NCBI RefSeq assembly: GCF_027111355.2
Contig: NZ_CP114291.2
Span: forward strand, 1,116,001 to 1,180,000
DNA length: 64,000 nt
Origin: Flavobacterium eburneipallidum
GTDB taxonomy: Bacteria > Bacteroidota > Bacteroidia > Flavobacteriales > Flavobacteriaceae
Direction of reading: 5' to 3'
In this document: positions 29,601 to 37,542 of the stretch, piece after piece
Numbering within the stretch: position 1 is the first letter of the stretch
Layout of the letters: each line of letters opens with the position of its first letter
Made by a program: the position numbers and the translations under genes
Notes under the pieces: model-generated
The model's database searches: none
What the model was told of the DNA's origin: nothing
The model's input: only the letters and a program-made list of their open reading frames with translations

Positions 29601-32600
29601 ACTTAACCAAAGTTGAGCTAAAGCATATTCTGTTACAAATAAAGCAGGTTGTGTGTAGCGAGTATTTTTTAGTTTTGCTTCTGTTTCAGGAGTTACTGTT
29701 TCAGGATATAAAATTTCACGAATGTCTAATTGTAATTCACTCAATAAAAAATCGGCACAGGTATCAACAGCTTCTTTATAAACGATTTCGTTTTTATAAA
29801 GATTCATTCCCATTTGAGAAAATTGAGATCCTTGTCCTGGGAAAAGGAAAGCAAGTTCGCTAGGTGCTGTTTTTAAGATTGTACTTTTTGTTTTGTATTT
29901 GTCTGTTGAAAGTAATTCTTGACTTGCATCAACGCTATTTTTTGCTAGTAGAAAACTTCTGTGAATGAAACTATCACGCGTTTTATTTAACGAAAAAGCA
30001 ACGTCTGCCAATGGTAAGTCTGGTGTCGATTCAAGAAAATTACCTAATTCGGTTTCATAACCTTTTAAACTATTTTCAGATTTGGCAGACCACATCAGTA
30101 GTTCCAGCGGACGACCTGATCCAGAAATTTTTTGTTCAGCAGGATATTCTTCTACGACAAGGTGAACATTCGTTCCGCCCACGCCAAACGAACTTATACC
30201 AGCTCTTAACGGTTGGTCTGATTCCCAACTACGTAATTTTGAATTCACGAAAAACGGACTGTTTTCAAAATCAATCACAGGATTAGGGTTTTCAAAACCT
30301 AATGAAGCTGGTATTAGTTTATTATTTATAGCCAAGATTGTTTTTATCAATCCAGCTACACCAGCAGCAGCAGTTAAATGTCCCATGTTGCTTTTTATCG
30401 ATCCAATAGCGCAATAACCGTTTTTAGGTTGCTCGCCAAAAGCCATTTTAAGTCCTTCTATTTCTATAGGATCGCCAAGAGGAGTTGCGGTTCCGTGTGT
30501 TTCAATATAGCTAATAGTGTCGGGTGTTATTTGCGCATCTTGAATGGCCTTCATGATAGCTTCAGCTTGCCCTTCAGTGCTTGGAGCAGTAAAACTACCT
30601 TTGTTACCACCATCATTGGTAACTCCTATTCCTTTTATGATTCCATATATTTTGTCGCCGTCTTTTTGGGCTTGGTCTAAATTTTTCAGAAGAACAACAC
30701 CGGCTCCGTCACTAAAAACGGTTCCTTTTGCAGACGCGTCAAATGAGCGACAATGTCCATCTGAACTTAGCATTGATCCTTCTTGATAAAGGTGTCCGCT
30801 AAAAATAGGTGCCGTTATACTAGAACCTCCAGCCAGTGCAACATCACATCGACCATTTCTGATGGCTTCGACTGCTTCGGCAATTGCAAGTAATGAAGTA
30901 GAACAAGCGGAATGAACACTTACAGCTGGCCCTTTCAGGTTTAATTGATAAGCAGTCCTTGTGGCTACATAATCTTTTTCGTTTACTGTTTCTGCTTGAA
31001 AATAACCAACTTGATCTAAAACGGCTGTGTTTGTTAGTATGTTTTTTTTGTAATAAGAGTTTGTGCCAGTACCTGCATAAATACCAATGTTTCCTTTGTA
31101 ATGTTTTGGTAAATACCCGGTTTGTTCCAACGCTTCCCAAGCAATCTCCAAAAATAAGCGTTGCTGCGGATCCATTGCTTCGGCTAGTTTTGGATTGATT
31201 CCAAAAAAGGCAGCGTCAAAAGTATTGGCAGAAGGAATAATTCCACGAGCTCCTACATAAAGCGGATCATTACGAAGAGCTTCTGGAATACTAGAATCTA
31301 TTTCTTCGGGTTTAAAAAAAGAAATGGTTTCTTTGCCTTCTTTTAAAACTTCCCACAATTCGTTTATGGATTTTGCACCAGGGAATCTTCCTGCCATACC
31401 AATAATAGCAACGTTTGTTGATGGATTAGCATTGTTGTTTTTTCTAGCGTATGTATTTGGGTCAATTTTTTTATCGGCTTCTAGATAATTGGCGATTTCA
31501 TAAATAGAAGGAAATTGATATAGTTTTGTTACTGGTAATTTGTATTTGTAATCTTTCAGTAAAAATGCGACTACTTTTTGAGCCAATAAAGAAGTTCCTC
31601 CTAATTCAAAAAAGTTGTCATCAATTCCAATTTTTGGTATGTGGAGTAAATTAGTCCAAACTTGGGTAATGTTTTTTTGTATAACAGTAGTAGCTTTTTT
31701 ATAAAGAGGGGCGTTACTTGGTCTGCTGTATTCAGGTGCTGGTAATGATTTTTTATCAATTTTGCCACTAGATGTTTTTGGGAAATCTTTAATCAATATG
31801 AAGTAAGAAGGCATCATATAATCAGGCAGCAAATTCGATGTTTTTTCACGAATATCGTTTACATCAATTTCTTGGTTTGATTGAATGTAAGCTACTAATT
31901 GAGTTTGTCCTAAATGATTTGAAGCCAGAACCACAGTTTGTTGTATGCTGTCCAATGAGTTGATGGCTAATTCTACTTCGGCTAGTTCTATTCTGTGACC
32001 ACTAATTTTAACTTGATCATCCTGACGGCCTAAAAATTCAATATTTCCATCTTCAAGATATTTCGCAATATCTCCTGATTTATAGATTCGAATGTTTTTG
32101 CCTTCGGGTGATTTCCATTCCAGAAATTTTTCGTTGGTTAATTCTTTGTTATTCAAATAACCTTCTGCTAAACATTCGCCAGTAATATATAGTTCGCCAA
32201 TTTCTCCATTTTCCAAAATTTCTTGATTTTGGTTCAGGATTAGTATGGAAGTATTATCAATAGGTTTACCAATAGAAGGTAAAGTTGCCCAATTAGCAGG
32301 GTTTCCGTCTAGTTTTAATTCAGTTACTACATGACATTCAGTTGGTCCATATTGGTTATAGAGAACGCAATTATCAAGTTTGCTAAAAAAAGCATTTACT
32401 TCGGGTGTGATTTTAAGTTGCTCGCCAGCAGTCATTATTTCTTTAAGCGAACTTGGAAATATATCGGTGCTTAAAGCAGCATCTGCTAGAGCTTGTAGCG
32501 CTACAAAAGGCAAAAATAGTCGGTTAACTTGTTGCTCTTTTATATAATTTATGAGCGCAATCATATCTAGCCTCAAATATTCGTCAATAAGTACAAGAGT

Positions 32601-33254
32601 GCCTCCAGTACTTAAGGTAGCCATAATTTCTTGGAAAGAAACATCAAAACTCAAAGGAGCAAATTGTAAAGTACGTGTTCCGTTTTTACTGGTTGAGTTT
32701 TTGTTTTGCCAATTGATAAGGTTTATGACCGCATCTTGCCCCAAACACACTCCTTTTGGTTCTCCTGTTGATCCTGAAGTGTATAGTATGTATGCTGCAT
32801 TTTGAGCTATTTCATCTTGCTTGCAACCTGAATCTGTTGAGGTTTTGAGATTGTTATTCAATAATTTAAGCCCCATAGAAACCACATGTTCTTCATCAGC
32901 TTTGTTAGATAGGCAAAAGGTAAGATTAGAATTTTTGATAATATTTTGAATCCGATTTTTTGGGTATCCAAAATCAATCGGAAGATAAGCTTTGCCCGAT
33001 TTTAAAATTGCTAACATAAAAACAATTTGATCTATACCTCGTGTTGTAGATAGTCCAATGATGTATTCATCTTTTGCATTTGCTAAAAGGGCATGGTGTA
33101 CTTCAGAAACTTTTTGTTCTAATTGCTTGTAGGTAAGATGTATATTTTGAAATGCAATGCAATAATCGTTAGGGTGAAGTCTCACCGCATTTTCAAAAAG
33201 CAAATATAAATTATTGTTTTCTTTCATTTTCTTATCGATTATTTTGTCATTCAA
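26622..33254 (-). CDS. Hybrid NRPS-PKS initiation protein, A-PCP-KS-AT-ACP-aminotransferase
   Basis: A 2210-residue assembly-line protein. Adenylation spans about 20-510 (YTSGSTGEPKG), with PCP Ser555 in LGGTS. The ketosynthase (about 612-1040) has C784 in SACSTS, H920 and H959. The acyltransferase (about 1135-1430) has S1230 in GHSIGE and the HAFH motif (1326-1329) typical of malonyl-CoA selectivity. ACP Ser1551 lies in DLGLDSL. A Pro/Gln-rich linker (about 1595-1735) leads to a class III PLP aminotransferase (about 1740-2150; FDEVITGFR, PLP Lys1986 in YGKVIGG). There is no KR or DH, so the beta-ketone should be converted to an amine, as in the MycA/McyE family. Specificity residues D-V-Q-F-M-A-Q-V-V-K resemble proline codes. 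The C-terminal tail (EGAKLGRDRNGNPAWF) is typical of the linker that precedes a condensation domain, which here starts the next protein. Confidence 0.95.
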   Translation of the reverse strand: MNDKIIDKKMKENNNLYLLFENAVRLHPNDYCIAFQNIHLTYKQLEQKVSEVHHALLANAKDEYIIGLSTTRGIDQIVFMLAILKSGKAYLPIDFGYPKNRIQNIIKNSNLTFCLSNKADEEHVVSMGLKLLNNNLKTSTDSGCKQDEIAQNAAYILYTSGSTGEPKGVCLGQDAVINLINWQNKNSTSKNGTRTLQFAPLSFDVSFQEIMATLSTGGTLVLIDEYLRLDMIALINYIKEQQVNRLFLPFVALQALADAALSTDIFPSSLKEIMTAGEQLKITPEVNAFFSKLDNCVLYNQYGPTECHVVTELKLDGNPANWATLPSIGKPIDNTSILILNQNQEILENGEIGELYITGECLAEGYLNNKELTNEKFLEWKSPEGKNIRIYKSGDIAKYLEDGNIEFLGRQDDQVKISGHRIELAEVELAINSLDSIQQTVVLASNHLGQTQLVAYIQSNQEIDVNDIREKTSNLLPDYMMPSYFILIKDFPKTSSGKIDKKSLPAPEYSRPSNAPLYKKATTVIQKNITQVWTNLLHIPKIGIDDNFFELGGTSLLAQKVVAFLLKDYKYKLPVTKLYQFPSIYEIANYLEADKKIDPNTYARKNNNANPSTNVAIIGMAGRFPGAKSINELWEVLKEGKETISFFKPEEIDSSIPEALRNDPLYVGARGIIPSANTFDAAFFGINPKLAEAMDPQQRLFLEIAWEALEQTGYLPKHYKGNIGIYAGTGTNSYYKKNILTNTAVLDQVGYFQAETVNEKDYVATRTAYQLNLKGPAVSVHSACSTSLLAIAEAVEAIRNGRCDVALAGGSSITAPIFSGHLYQEGSMLSSDGHCRSFDASAKGTVFSDGAGVVLLKNLDQAQKDGDKIYGIIKGIGVTNDGGNKGSFTAPSTEGQAEAIMKAIQDAQITPDTISYIETHGTATPLGDPIEIEGLKMAFGEQPKNGYCAIGSIKSNMGHLTAAAGVAGLIKTILAINNKLIPASLGFENPNPVIDFENSPFFVNSKLRSWESDQPLRAGISSFGVGGTNVHLVVEEYPAEQKISGSGRPLELLMWSAKSENSLKGYETELGNFLESTPDLPLADVAFSLNKTRDSFIHRSFLLAKNSVDASQELLSTDKYKTKSTILKTAPSELAFLFPGQGSQFSQMGMNLYKNEIVYKEAVDTCADFLLSELQLDIREILYPETVTPETEAKLKNTRYTQPALFVTEYALAQLWLSWGIKPTVFCGHSIGEFVAAHLAGIFSLEDALHLIAVRGRLVSELPNGSMLSVRLSEDELKTILPETLSIAAINSSVLCVVAGETEKTNEFAKTLDEKEIANKLLFTSHAFHSNMMDPILETFESEAKKIQLNKPNLPIVSTVTGTWLKDEEAIDTKYWTNHLRNTVRFADAADTLLKLEDIIFLEAGPGQTLTTLTKQQGVGKSTAAFSSLTLPKNQENEYHSLLNALGELWLKGIEPDWNNFYKNQERQKINLPSYVFDRKLCWIDPPMTTIQNSTPNTIITQDSISNPIKNKPMRKTTILTEISSIVSQTSGIDYPTNASSQSFLDLGLDSLTLTQLATKLKKDFKLPITFRQLNEEFSSPSLLADYLDQNLPKEEFNPPAPAPRVSDTITAPVPLTNTNFSVSNSQNNTALGLIAQQLQLLGKQMELLQGNPIVSSNEIPQQVYQEPEPIVFTKKTNEDVRTAEEIAEHQKPFGASPKIEKKANSMSQSQKDFLDELIVRYTTKTGASKSYAQKNRSTMADPRVVTGFKPLTKEIVYPIVIEKSSGNRLWDIDGNVYIDALNGFGSSMFGHQPDFIKEALHQQVENGFEVGPQHPFAGEVCELLCEFTKHDRAALCNTGSEAVLGAMRIARTVTGRSLIVAFSGSYHGIVDEVLVRGSKKLVTFPAAPGIMPESVQNMLILEYGTDESLRIITERADEIAAVLVEPVQSRRPEFQPVAFLKNLRNLTTQSDIALIFDEVITGFRMHPGGAQALFDIKADIATYGKVIGGGLSIGAITGNRKYLDALDGGQWQFGDDSIPEIGVTYFAGTFVRHPLALAASKASLLHLKKQGPALQEKLNNMTSRLASELNAEFKKKDSPMIINHFGSLWRLKFNDDVLYGELLFTLLRENGIHIWDGFPCFMTEAYTEEDLIQLINTFKNCLDKMVASGFFITNKSKISTPKESSVNSPVISNNNPPVEGAKLGRDRNGNPAWFIADSTKKGEYLKIDL

Positions 33255-33396
33255 ATCCAGACTTACTTTTTGTTATGGTAAACTAGGATATTTTTTTGTA
33301 CAACTCTATCAAGTAAACCAGTTTGTGAATTATTCTAATTTTCTTCTTAAAAACTGAAACAAAAAAATAAAAAATCAGGCACTAATTATTGCATTT

Positions 33397-33444
33397 TCTG
33401 TACAAAGCTATATTTCTCGATGAATAACATATTTTGTGTCGTGA
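33397..33444 (-). promoter_or_regulatory. PKS-NRPS promoter block
   Basis: On the minus strand, ATTCATCGAGAA is followed by TAGCTTTG (33403-33410), which fits the TAnnTTTG -7 box, about 150 bases before the PKS-NRPS start. 37 of 48 bases are identical to the block before module B (22154-22201), the best sign that both are functional and co-regulated. No TTG -33 element is present at the usual distance. Confidence 0.65.
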
Positions 33445-33600
33445 CAACTTTATTCTATCGGTGCGATTATTCTATTTTAATTTTTCAAAGAGTTAATTGT
33501 CTTGTCTTTATCACTTTAAAAAAAAGGTGCTAAAAAATATTTTTTTACAAATATATAAAAAAATAAGTCAATAGCTACTTATGAATGTAATTTTGTGTAT

Positions 33601-33686
33601 TTCATCGGAAATAACAAGTATTTTGTCGATTTTATTTTAATTTTTAATAATATAGCAATGTAATCATTTTAAAGCCCCCTTAAACT
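33601..33686 (+). promoter_or_regulatory. Leader of T9SS surface protein gene, similar to that at 36293
   Basis: The segment TCGGAAATAACAAGTATTTT, then GTCGATTTTATTTT, resembles TCGAAATAATGTATTTTTT, then ATCGACTTTGTTTT, before 36293. Both leaders end in a CTGTGAA(A/G)CAT start context with a GTG codon. A TTCATCGGAAATA string here also resembles the conserved core of the divergent NRPS promoter block. Confidence 0.45.
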
Positions 33687-35759
33687 GTGAAACATCTCTA
33701 CTCAAAAAAAATTAGCCTACCCTTAATGATGACCTTGCTGATTTCTTTCAAAGGAATTAGCCAAACATCAAATGTTAGTAATAATACTGTTATGCAAACG
33801 TTGAATGCAACTGGTAAGGATGCTGTTGGAAGTTCTGGTACAGTTACTTACTCTATTGGACAAGTATTTTATACTTATATTGGTCAATCCGATTACAATG
33901 TAACTCAAGGGATACAACAAGAAGACATTAAGCCAAATGCAATTGCAGGAACCATTTCTGGTAATCAATCTATTTGCTCTAATTCACAACCAAGTTCTAT
34001 AGTCCTAACAGGTAATAGAGGAACTATCCAGTGGCAATCTTCAACTGACAATGTAAATTTTACAGATGTAGTAGGAGAGACAACAAATACTTTGATGGGT
34101 AATTCAATAGGAGCTATAACTTTGACTAAATATTTTAGAGCGGTGGTAAGAAGTGGAGTTTCGTCTGCAACATCTTCAACGGTTGTGATTGAAGTGCCAA
34201 CGACCACTTGGAATGGTGTTTCATGGGATAATGGTGTTCCTACGAGTACAACATCAGCAATTATAAGTGGTAATTATAATCTCCCTGCAAATATTAATGC
34301 CTGCACTTTGACTGTGAATAATAATGCAGTGGTGGTTATTCCTTCAGGTTTTAATGTAACTTTAAATGAAAGTATAACAGTGAGTTCAGGTAGTTTTACC
34401 TTAAGCAACAATGCTAATTTGATACAATTGTCAAATGTTGCTAATTCAGGAAATATTATTGTAAATCGTGAAAGTTTGCCTTTACTGCGACTAGATTATT
34501 CGTTATGGTCTTCTCCAGTAACTAATAATAGTGTTAATTTATTATCATTTTCTCCAGCAACCAATACGAATAGATTTTACGGATTTAATACATCTACCAA
34601 TTTATACACCGCAGTTGATCCATTGACAACTAATTTTTCTTTAGGTCAAGGTTGTTTGATTCGTATGCCAAATGATACTTCGTCAGATGTTAAGACTATT
34701 TTTGCAGGATCTTTTGTAGGTGTTCCAAACAATGGTACTATTCCTGTTGCTATGGCAAATGAAGGTGCAGGAAGACGATTTAATTTAGTAGGAAATCCGT
34801 ATCCATCGCCAATTAGTATTTCCCAGTTTGTTACAGACAATGCTGATAATATTACAGGCACATTATATTTTTGGAGAAAAACAAATAATTCGGCTAGTCC
34901 TTCCTACTGCACATGGACAGCGGGTACTTTTATATCAAATGGTGAAGTTCAAACAGCAAATTTGAGTGAAATTATTCAAACAGGTCAAGGGTTTATTGTT
35001 GAGGCTTTAAATTCAGCAACAGCAGTTACTTTTAATAACGGACAAAGAGCAGTAAATAATTCGAATCAGTTTTTTAAAACAAAAACTGTTGAAAAAAACA
35101 GAATTTGGTTAAATGCAACCAATTCAGCAGGAAATTTTTCTCAAATGGCTGTTGGTTACATTACTGACGCAACCTTGGCAGTAGATCAATATGATGGAAA
35201 ATATTATAATGACGGAGTTGTTGCTTTAAATTCATTTCTTGATAATACTGATTATGTTGTTCAAGGACGTCCTTTACCATTTGATGGAACAGATGAAGTT
35301 CCTTTGAGTTTTAAAACAACAACTACAGGTGATTATACAATTGCAATTGATCATGTGGATGGCTTGTTTACGAACGTACAAGATATTATTTTGAAAGACA
35401 ATGAAAAAGGGATTGAAATTAATCTAAAACAAAATCCTTATACTTTTAATGCCTCTGCGGGAGTTACAACTACAAGATTTTCATTGAAATATCAAAAAAC
35501 ATTAGGTGTTGATTCCTCATTATTGGATGAGAATAATGTATTAGCATACTTAAAGGAGGGTCAAATTTATATCAAATCAAATAAATTATCTATCGATACT
35601 GTTAAGATATATGACATTAGAGGTCAGTTATTGGTAGAAAAAAATAATATAAATGCAAACGAAGCTAGTTTTGGGGCTTCAAGATATGCAAATCAAGTAC
35701 TGATTGTGAAAATTACATCAGAAGAAGGTACTGTCGTGAGTAAGAAGCTGATTAATTAG
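33687..35759 (+). CDS. T9SS-secreted surface protein with N-terminal SSGTVxYSIGQ module
   Basis: A 690-residue exported protein starting with GTG and a signal peptide (cleavage near ISQ, residue 26). The first 75 residues after it form a module (SSGTVTYSIGQVFYTYIG, then QGIQ) shared with the protein at 36293. A segment of Ig-like and beta-helix-like character follows, then a C-terminal T9SS sorting domain that ends VVSKKLIN, as in the type C class. It probably sits on the cell surface or is released. No enzymatic motif was recognised. The start is GTG because no in-frame ATG precedes the signal peptide. It is divergent from the PKS-NRPS gene and followed by a 533-base gap. Confidence 0.85.
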   Translation: MKHLYSKKISLPLMMTLLISFKGISQTSNVSNNTVMQTLNATGKDAVGSSGTVTYSIGQVFYTYIGQSDYNVTQGIQQEDIKPNAIAGTISGNQSICSNSQPSSIVLTGNRGTIQWQSSTDNVNFTDVVGETTNTLMGNSIGAITLTKYFRAVVRSGVSSATSSTVVIEVPTTTWNGVSWDNGVPTSTTSAIISGNYNLPANINACTLTVNNNAVVVIPSGFNVTLNESITVSSGSFTLSNNANLIQLSNVANSGNIIVNRESLPLLRLDYSLWSSPVTNNSVNLLSFSPATNTNRFYGFNTSTNLYTAVDPLTTNFSLGQGCLIRMPNDTSSDVKTIFAGSFVGVPNNGTIPVAMANEGAGRRFNLVGNPYPSPISISQFVTDNADNITGTLYFWRKTNNSASPSYCTWTAGTFISNGEVQTANLSEIIQTGQGFIVEALNSATAVTFNNGQRAVNNSNQFFKTKTVEKNRIWLNATNSAGNFSQMAVGYITDATLAVDQYDGKYYNDGVVALNSFLDNTDYVVQGRPLPFDGTDEVPLSFKTTTTGDYTIAIDHVDGLFTNVQDIILKDNEKGIEINLKQNPYTFNASAGVTTTRFSLKYQKTLGVDSSLLDENNVLAYLKEGQIYIKSNKLSIDTVKIYDIRGQLLVEKNNINANEASFGASRYANQVLIVKITSEEGTVVSKKLIN

Positions 35760-36292
35760 AATTGGTATTCGTGTTTGATATAATAAAGTTTAAAACAATT
35801 TTCGATTTGTTTTCGATTTTATGTTTTAGCGATTTTTTATAAAAACTGGTAAATAATGTTTTTTTGTAAAACGCTCAAAATCAGTTTTATGTTTTTATGA
35901 TTCAATAGTGAATGTTTATTTAAAACCCTTAATAGTTATGAAATAGAAATAATAATCAGGTGTATTTTGAAAATTAAACAAAAAGGAAAGGTAAGTTATA
36001 ATTAATAAGATAAATAATCGTTATTTTGCATCAGATTTTAAGTTAATTGAAAGGATAAAATTTTAGGTATCAATTTTTTATAGGTTAAAGTAATATCTTT
36101 CAAAATGCTTTTTTAGATTGTTAATTACCTGTTGACAACTATGATTTTTCAACATATTTGTAGTCTTATAATTATTAAATATGTTAAATTTGTGTTTTTG
36201 GTCGAAATAATGTATTTTTTATCGACTTTGTTTTTTTTATTTTAAATATTTTTGCATTAATATATTTATTATCTAAAAAAGTCCTAAACACT
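35760..36292. other. Intergenic region before the second T9SS protein operon
   Basis: 533 bases, extremely AT-rich and without a credible ORF on either strand. Its right end holds the putative promoter at 36228-36254 and a leader like that of the previous gene. A loose inverted repeat with arms near 35841 and 35880 could end the previous transcript but is not convincing. Confidence 0.6.
36228..36254 (+). promoter_or_regulatory. Putative promoter of the T9SS / tail-fibre-like / beta-helix operon
   Basis: TTG (36228-36230), 16 bases, then TATTTTTG (36247-36254) fits the Bacteroidetes TTG-N17-TAnnTTTG pattern with spacing one base short, 39 bases before the GTG start. Confidence 0.5.
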
Positions 36293-36817
36293 GTGAAGCA
36301 TTTAAACTTAAAAATCACAAACCTCCTCATAATTATGATGTTGTTTTTTTCTTTCAAAGGTGTTAGCCAAAATACTCAAACAATTACAAATAATATCATG
36401 GGAACTATTAATGCGTCAGGAACCGATGCCTCTGGTAGTTCAGGTACAGTAGCCTACTCGATAGGGCAGGTATTTTATACTTACATAGGCTTTTCTGTTT
36501 ATAATGTGGCTCAAGGTATTCAGCATGAAGTAGCAAATAATTCACTTGCCAAACCTGAAGTTAGTATTGAACCTAAAACAGAATTGTTCATTTTTCCAAA
36601 CCCGACAACAGATTTTGTCAATATCAAAATGGAGGGTTATGAAAATGAATCAAAATCATATCAGCTTTATGACTTTCAAGGAAGGCTTTTAAAGCAAGAT
36701 GTGATAAATCAGAATGAAACTCAAATTAGTTTGTATAATTTAAGTTCCTCTGTTTATATACTTCAAGTATATCTTAATAATAAAATTTTGAAAACATTTA
36801 AAATATTAAAAAAATGA
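36293..36817 (+). CDS. Small T9SS-sorted surface protein
   Basis: A 174-residue exported protein, GTG start, signal peptide ending near VSQ. It consists almost entirely of two parts. The first is the SSGTVAYSIGQVFYTYIG module shared with the larger protein at 33687 (including GIQ at its end). The second is a type A T9SS sorting domain (IFPNPTTDFVNIK, then SSSVYILQVYLNNK). It thus resembles the larger protein with its middle removed. It overlaps the next gene by 4 bases, heading a coupled three-gene unit. The function is unknown; a surface-anchored or secreted accessory protein is the best description. Confidence 0.85.
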   Translation: MKHLNLKITNLLIIMMLFFSFKGVSQNTQTITNNIMGTINASGTDASGSSGTVAYSIGQVFYTYIGFSVYNVAQGIQHEVANNSLAKPEVSIEPKTELFIFPNPTTDFVNIKMEGYENESKSYQLYDFQGRLLKQDVINQNETQISLYNLSSSVYILQVYLNNKILKTFKILKK

Positions 36818-37542
36818 AACTAAAACTTACCATTCTATTGTTTATGACTATTGTGCTTAACATTTTTGCACAGTCACCAGAAAAAATGAGTTATCAAGCA
36901 ATTATTCGATCGCAAGACAATAGCTTGGTAATCAATTCGAATATAAGTCTCAAAATTATAGTACATCAAGGTACAGTAACAGGAACCAATGTGTATCAAG
37001 AAACACATTCTGTTACCACAAATAGTAATGGTTTAGTCTCTCTAGAAATTGGAACAGGAAGAATTATTATAGGTAATTTCAGTACTATAGCTTGGGAAAA
37101 GGGACCTTATTTTATAGAAACACAAGTAGATGTCACAGGAGGATCAAATTATAATATTATTGGAGCTTCACAACTTTTGAGCGTCCCTTATTCCTTACAT
37201 GCAAAAACAGCAGAAAGGCTAGTAGGAGCTAATCCTTATAAAGCGGCCATTGTTCCATTTACCTCTTCTAGAAGCATCACAAGTACAGATATTAATAATA
37301 TAATAGAATGTACAACCTCGGGAACACTAACTTTGACTTCTGGATTTGGAGCTATGGCAGTAGGAGATGTTGTTAATTTAGAAGCTCATAACGGGGCAGT
37401 ATTAACTATACAAGCAGCATCAGGCGTGACAATTAATTATACTGCAAATGGTAGTGCAACGTTTACTAGTACTGCTGGTAACGTTAGGTTTGGGTTGTTA
37501 AGAAAATCGGGTCTAAATGCTTATATAATTTCGGGACAATGA
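36814..37542 (+). CDS. Exported tail-fibre-like hypothetical protein
   Basis: A 242-residue protein with a signal peptide (cleavage near FAQ, residue 20), then MSYQAIIRSQDNSLV and later LLSVPYSLHAKTAE. These motifs are common in exported Bacteroidetes proteins that resemble the collar or tip of phage tail fibres. The C-terminal 100 residues are rich in Thr/Ser/Gly and beta-prone. It overlaps both neighbours by 4 bases (ATGA), so its product is probably made together with the small T9SS protein and the beta-helix protein. No sorting domain is present. A structural or adhesive role is inferred from composition only. Confidence 0.75.
   Translation: MKLKLTILLFMTIVLNIFAQSPEKMSYQAIIRSQDNSLVINSNISLKIIVHQGTVTGTNVYQETHSVTTNSNGLVSLEIGTGRIIIGNFSTIAWEKGPYFIETQVDVTGGSNYNIIGASQLLSVPYSLHAKTAERLVGANPYKAAIVPFTSSRSITSTDINNIIECTTSGTLTLTSGFGAMAVGDVVNLEAHNGAVLTIQAASGVTINYTANGSATFTSTAGNVRFGLLRKSGLNAYIISGQ

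Larger units (their letters stand above)
33255..33686. other. Divergent promoter region between PKS-NRPS and T9SS surface protein
   Basis: A 432-base AT-rich region with no credible gene. It carries the shared NRPS promoter block (33397-33444, minus strand). Nearer the plus-strand gene is a leader (33601-33686) that resembles the one before the second surface protein at 36293. Confidence 0.7.

Noticed and set aside
30011..31198. Several 80-100 codon frames inside the PKS-NRPS gene
   Set aside because: All lie within the well-supported ketosynthase coding frame and show no own motifs.
35760..36292. Riboswitch or insertion-sequence remnant in the large gap
   Set aside because: No conserved aptamer-like core, terminal inverted repeats or transposase fragment could be seen.
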